Part shown: piece after piece, positions 53,104-64,000 of the stretch
Layout of the letters: every line of letters starts with the position of its first letter
How positions within the stretch are numbered: position 1 is the first letter of the stretch
Source of the DNA: Oenococcus sp. UCMA 16435
Lineage (GTDB): Bacteria > Bacillota > Bacilli > Lactobacillales > Lactobacillaceae
Assembly (NCBI GenBank): GCA_004010835.2
Contig: CP030868.2
Location: forward strand, 1,488,001-1,552,000
Reading direction: 5' to 3'
Length of the DNA stretch: 64,000 bases
Made by a program: the position numbers and the translations under genes
Notes under the pieces: model-generated
Databases searched by the model: none
What the model was told of the DNA's origin: nothing
What the model saw: the letters and a program-made list of their open reading frames with translations, nothing else

Positions 53104-53924
53104 TTGAAAATTATCTACAAGCCGCATTAAAGGCCCTTATATATGAGGTCTCGGTTTTTCCGAAACCGGGCTTGGTTGATCCTTTGGACAATTCAACTCA
53201 TCCCGACATGACGGTTTTTACTTTTATCGATTCTTCCTTTAGCCTAGAAAAATATTTTTTGGAAGTCTCTAAAACAGCAGCTCAATTTCGTGGAAAAGAT
53301 TTAAGAGATTTATTTTATCAAATTCGTCCCCTGGGCATTCAAGCAGAAAAGGATATGTACGCTGCTACTAAAGGAGCCAATACACATAAAGGGGCTATTT
53401 TTTCGCTTGGGGTTGTACTTGCGGCCAGCGTATATTCCAAATCATTAAAAGCGGAAAGTATTTTAGCTGTTGTCAAGGAAATGATGAAAGGGATTGTTGC
53501 TTACGACTTGCAAAATAAAAAAACTTTTCGAACGGCTGGCGAAATCCAATTTGAAAAGTATCGGTTAACTGGTATTCGCGGTCAGGCCGAAGTTGGTTTT
53601 CCGGTTGTTAGTCATTTTGCGATGCCTTTTTTTTATAAAAGTAAGGGATCTTTAAATGACAGACTACTTGATACGCTTTTGCTAATTGCCCGGCATAATC
53701 CAGACAGCAATTTGATCAAACGAGCCGGAAATCCTGATGTGATCGAAAAAGTCAACTCGCAGATTGATGAATATTTTGATCTGGGCGGCAGCCAAAGCCA
53801 GGCCGGGAGGAAGCAACTTGAGAAAATCAATAATTACTTTAGTCGATTCAATCTTAGTTTGGGTGGCGCGGCCGACATGTTGATTTTGACAATTTATTTC
53901 GCACTGATTGAAAAAAATATCTAA
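53100..53924 (+). CDS. citG: Triphosphoribosyl-dephospho-CoA synthase
   Basis: A 274-residue CitG protein: ALIYEVSVFPKPGLVDPLDN, the GANTHKGAIFSLGVVLAA motif, and GIRGQAEVGFPVV. It makes the citrate lyase prosthetic group precursor from dephospho-CoA and ATP. Last gene of the citrate cluster; coupled to citX. pcrA follows after 24 bases. Confidence 0.9.
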   Translation: MIENYLQAALKALIYEVSVFPKPGLVDPLDNSTHPDMTVFTFIDSSFSLEKYFLEVSKTAAQFRGKDLRDLFYQIRPLGIQAEKDMYAATKGANTHKGAIFSLGVVLAASVYSKSLKAESILAVVKEMMKGIVAYDLQNKKTFRTAGEIQFEKYRLTGIRGQAEVGFPVVSHFAMPFFYKSKGSLNDRLLDTLLLIARHNPDSNLIKRAGNPDVIEKVNSQIDEYFDLGGSQSQAGRKQLEKINNYFSRFNLSLGGAADMLILTIYFALIEKNI

Positions 53925-53948
53925 AAATTCAATGTTAGAATAGCTTGA

Positions 53949-59420
<5,472 letters not shown>

Positions 59421-59470
59421 TATATAGTCTTTTTCGGGTTATAATTAAATTAACTTGATTTACTGAAGTA

Positions 59471-59500
59471 AATGAGTTGGCATCTGCCAGCTCATTTTTT
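59471..59500 (+). terminator. Terminator after camS
   Basis: AATGAGTTGGC (59471-59481) and GCCAGCTCATT (59486-59496), one G-T pair, followed by T4. It separates the pcrA-ligA-camS unit from rimP. Confidence 0.85.
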
Positions 59501-59519
59501 ATGGGTCAAGTAAAAGATA

Positions 59520-59990
59520 ATGAATTTAAAACAAATCGATACAATCAAAGAAAAAGTTCAACCAATTCTTTCGGAAAAACATCTTTTGCTGTGGGACCTG
59601 TTCTTCTTTAGCGGCAGGCCAGCTGTCTTAACTATTTTAGTTGATGGACAAGATCATCAAGCAATTCAGATGAACCAAATTTCTGAAGTAACTTCTTTGA
59701 TCAGCAACGCACTTGATAAGATCGAACCAGACCCATTTCCAGATCAATACAATCTTGATATTTCCTCACCGGGAATTGATCGTTCGATTAAAACTGATGA
59801 GCATCTTGATTGGGCACTTGGACAACCGATCAAGTTAAATTTGTTTGAAAAAGTCGATGGCAGCAAATCAGCCGAAGGTATTTTAAAATCCTTTTCTGAT
59901 TTGGAGATTAGCTTGGAAGTTTCATCAACGGAAGTCAAGAATTTTCCAAGAGAAAAAATCTCAAAAATTTCGTTAAATCAGGAGGCATAG
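59520..59990 (+). CDS. rimP: Ribosome maturation factor RimP
   Basis: A 156-residue RimP: VQPILSEKHLLLWDLFFFSG, VLTILVDGQDHQAIQMNQIS, and DISSPGIDRSIKTDEHLDWALG (family motif S.PG..R.L). It assists 30S assembly. Starts the rimP-nusA-ylxR-ylxQ-infB operon, conserved in Firmicutes. Confidence 0.9.
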   Translation: MNLKQIDTIKEKVQPILSEKHLLLWDLFFFSGRPAVLTILVDGQDHQAIQMNQISEVTSLISNALDKIEPDPFPDQYNLDISSPGIDRSIKTDEHLDWALGQPIKLNLFEKVDGSKSAEGILKSFSDLEISLEVSSTEVKNFPREKISKISLNQEA

Positions 59991-59992
59991 AT

Positions 59993-61411
59993 ATGGCATC
60001 AGATTACAGAAGAGAGTTGTTTTCTGCGTTACAAGCATTACAAGCTGAGAAAGGTATCAGTCAGGAAGATGCAATTACATCTTTAAAGGATACTTTGGTT
60101 ACTGCTTATAAGAAGAATTTTGAAGGGGAAACCAATGTTGAAGTTGATGTCGATCCTGAAAAACAGGAATTTAGTCTCTTACAAATCAAAGAAGTTATTC
60201 CTGATGGCGATATGATTGATCCTTATTCAGAAATTTACTTAAAAGATGCGCAAGATATAAATTCCGCCTATGAGGCTGGTGATCAAATCAAATTTGAAAT
60301 CAATCCGCGCGATTTTGGTCGTTTAGCTGCTCAGTCCGGCAAAAACAAGTCGACCCAAACAATTCGTGAAAAAGAAAAGGAAGCAATTCATGCTCGCTAT
60401 GAAGGCTTTGAACATGAAATTGTTTCTGCGCGGGTTGCTCGCGAAGACCAACGTTTCCTGTGGGTTACTATGCCTGATGGCCAAGAGGCGGCTATGGGAG
60501 ATAAGGATCGTATACCGGGAGAAACTTACAAGACTGGCGACCCCATCAAGGTTCTGATTAACCGCGTTGAGGATTCCGCTACTCGCGGCCCACAAATTTA
60601 TGTTTCGCGAACAAGCCCGGAATTGGTCAAACGTTTATTCGAACAGGAAGTTCCAGAAGTTTATGATGGAACGGTTGTGATTGAATCAATCGCTCGTGAA
60701 GCTGGTGACCGTTCAAAAGTGGCTGTTCGAACAACTGATTCCAATCTTGATCCCGTGGGAACTTTGGTCGGTCCTCGTGGATCGCGTGTCCAGGCCGTTG
60801 TCAACGAATTGCATGGTGAAAACATGGATATCGTTGAATGGGTTGAGGATGAGGCACAATATATTGCTAATGCTCTTAATCCAGCTGAAGTTGTTGATGT
60901 AATTTTTAGTCCTGATAATGATAATGAAGTTACCGTTATCGTACCCGATTATCAATTGAGTTTAGCTATTGGAAAACGTGGACAGAATGCTCGTTTAGCT
61001 GCTAAATTAACCAAGTTTAAAATTGATATTAAGTCGGAAACACAAGCTGAAAATGATCCACAACTTCAGGCTATTCTCGAAGAGTCTGCTAAGTATGCAG
61101 AAGAAGACCAGTCGGATCAAGCAGACGAAACTGACGAAGCATTGGAAGACGAGACTGAATATGCCGATGCCAATGAATATTTTTCCGAAAACGATAATCA
61201 ATCCGACGCATCAGAAGAGGAAAAAACTTCCGAAACAAGCAAGGAAAACAGCCCGGCTGAGGAAAGTTCTTCAAAAGCAAAGGTAAAAATGACTGAAGCT
61301 GAAGTCAAAGAAGCCCAGGATGAATTCGCTGCAGCACTGAAGAATGTTGATTTCGATGCTATTTTGGAAGAAAAAGAGGGCGAGGATAGTAAAAAGAGCG
61401 ACGATAAATAA
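59993..61411 (+). CDS. nusA: Transcription termination/antitermination factor NusA
   Basis: A 472-residue NusA: N-terminal RNA polymerase-binding domain (SALQALQAEKGISQEDAI), S1 (about 135-200), KH1 and KH2 (SLAIGKRGQNARLAAKLTKF) and a long acidic C-terminal tail rich in Asp/Glu (about 360-472), longer than in Bacillus. It modulates pausing and termination. GGAGGCATAG precedes the ATG. Confidence 0.95.
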   Translation: MASDYRRELFSALQALQAEKGISQEDAITSLKDTLVTAYKKNFEGETNVEVDVDPEKQEFSLLQIKEVIPDGDMIDPYSEIYLKDAQDINSAYEAGDQIKFEINPRDFGRLAAQSGKNKSTQTIREKEKEAIHARYEGFEHEIVSARVAREDQRFLWVTMPDGQEAAMGDKDRIPGETYKTGDPIKVLINRVEDSATRGPQIYVSRTSPELVKRLFEQEVPEVYDGTVVIESIAREAGDRSKVAVRTTDSNLDPVGTLVGPRGSRVQAVVNELHGENMDIVEWVEDEAQYIANALNPAEVVDVIFSPDNDNEVTVIVPDYQLSLAIGKRGQNARLAAKLTKFKIDIKSETQAENDPQLQAILEESAKYAEEDQSDQADETDEALEDETEYADANEYFSENDNQSDASEEEKTSETSKENSPAEESSSKAKVKMTEAEVKEAQDEFAAALKNVDFDAILEEKEGEDSKKSDDK

Positions 61412-61419
61412 TTATTTTT

Positions 61420-61761
61420 ATGGCAAAAAAGAAGCGACAATTTAAAGCACATAAAACACCCATGCGTAAAGATATCGTTAGTGGCCAAATGCTTCCAAAA
61501 AAGGATTTGATCCGAATTGTAAAGACGCCAACTGGAGAATTGAAATTGGATCCAACTGGTAGAGCAAATGGTCGCGGCGCCTATGTGAGCGTTGATGTTA
61601 CACTAGCTAAGAAGGCAAAAATGGAGAAGTCTCTCGATTCTACCTTTGAAATGACTGTTGCCGATGTTTTCTATGATGAATTAATTAATTTTGTCAAGCA
61701 CCAACAAGACAGGAAGGAACTTTTCAGCCACGAACAAATTATCAAAGCAGAAAATTCTTAA
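61420..61761 (+). CDS. ylxR: YlxR-family RNA-binding protein (DUF448)
   Basis: A 113-residue protein with the YlxR motif (TPMRKDIVSGQMLPKKDLIR, GRANGRGAYVS). A small basic nucleic-acid-binding protein of the nusA-infB operon; its role is poorly known. Overlaps ylxQ by 71 bases. Confidence 0.9.
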   Translation: MAKKKRQFKAHKTPMRKDIVSGQMLPKKDLIRIVKTPTGELKLDPTGRANGRGAYVSVDVTLAKKAKMEKSLDSTFEMTVADVFYDELINFVKHQQDRKELFSHEQIIKAENS

Positions 61762-62043
61762 TTATTTTGGTTTGGCGAAACGTGCTGGTTTTCTTGTCAG
61801 CGGACAGACGATAGTCGAAAAGGCAATCAGAAAGCAACGAATTGCGATGGTAATTATTGCTAATGATGCTAGCGAAAATACAAAAAAGGATTTCGAAGAT
61901 TTAATCCGGGAAAGAATTACAATAGTTAATCAATTTTCAAGTACAGAAATCAGCCAAGCAATTGGACAGACAAGAAAAATTCTTGGAATCAGTAATCCAG
62001 GAATTGCAAAACAAATCAAAGAGTTATTAAAGGAGGTGACTTT

Positions 62044-62047
<4 letters not shown>
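61691..62047 (+). CDS. ylxQ: L7Ae-family ribosomal protein YlxQ
   Basis: About 119 residues in the open frame; the L7Ae domain starts at [20 protein letters not shown]. Homologues begin close to this point, but the only standard start in frame is TTG 61691, which lies deep in ylxR and has no ribosome site. GGAAGG at 61712-61717 is followed by no standard start (ACG 61730 or ATT 61754 are in frame). The start is therefore unresolved. It overlaps infB by 4 bases. Confidence 0.75.

Positions 62048-64000
<1,953 letters not shown>

Noticed and set aside
45373..53924. Citrate cluster as a novel system
   Set aside because: citI-mae-maeP-citCDEFXG is the known arrangement for this genus; only the hairpins are noted.

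Overview
The window looks like an Oenococcus chromosome, most likely O. oeni. The DNA is AT-rich and low-GC Gram-positive. It carries the citI-mae-maeP-citCDEFXG citrate cluster, a D-lactate dehydrogenase, a CydDC-type ABC pair and the pcrA-ligA-camS and rimP-nusA-ylxR-ylxQ-infB blocks. Many accessory genes are broken by point substitutions, which fits a lineage known to lack MutS/MutL mismatch repair. The species name is an inference from gene content.

Layout. 0-7 kb: an Rgg-type regulator divergent from a 42-residue exported-peptide gene, a Zn alcohol dehydrogenase, a TetR/SDR divergent pair with two twin operators, and a MarR-controlled DrrAB-type ABC exporter. 7.2-10.4 kb: a T-box leader, a tRNA-like element with a CAU anticodon, a small leader ORF, O-acetylhomoserine sulfhydrylase and azlCD. 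10.4-17.1 kb: a decaying accessory zone (MFS remnant, possibly truncated methyltransferase, DUF1430-like bacteriocin-associated gene with its ABC ATPase, alpha/beta hydrolase, XRE-membrane protein), several with in-phase stop codons and no frameshift. 17.46-23.54 kb: a GC-richer imported module bounded by a perfect 261-bp inverted repeat, holding mntH, a tetR, and an acyltransferase-GT8-GT8-acyltransferase operon. The outer acyltransferase is a chimera whose first 49 codons and upstream promoter region are copied from mntH. 23.8-32.2 kb: DUF2975/XRE genes, an uncharacterised membrane/ABC cluster, and a circular-bacteriocin-like cluster whose structural gene is readable only through two +1 frameshifts.

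From 33 kb on the window is mostly core: tRNA-Arg(CCG), gap, secG, gtrA, a GH25-like cell-wall protein, a Gfo/Idh oxidoreductase, tRNA-Arg(CCU), an aminotransferase/LysR pair, D-LDH, cydDC, a GH73 glucosaminidase, the citrate operon (uptake by MaeP, citrate lyase CitDEF activated by CitC/CitX/CitG, oxaloacetate decarboxylation by the malic-enzyme-like protein, under CitI), then DNA repair/replication and the translation-transcription operon, ending inside infB.

Best leads: (1) the decayed circular bacteriocin cluster at 29.0-32.2 kb; (2) the mntH promoter/N-terminus capture with inverted repeats around a glycolipid-like operon; (3) the tRNA-like element directly downstream of a Met-type T-box; (4) the Rgg plus small-peptide pair at the left edge. 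I saw no CRISPR array, transposase or rRNA.
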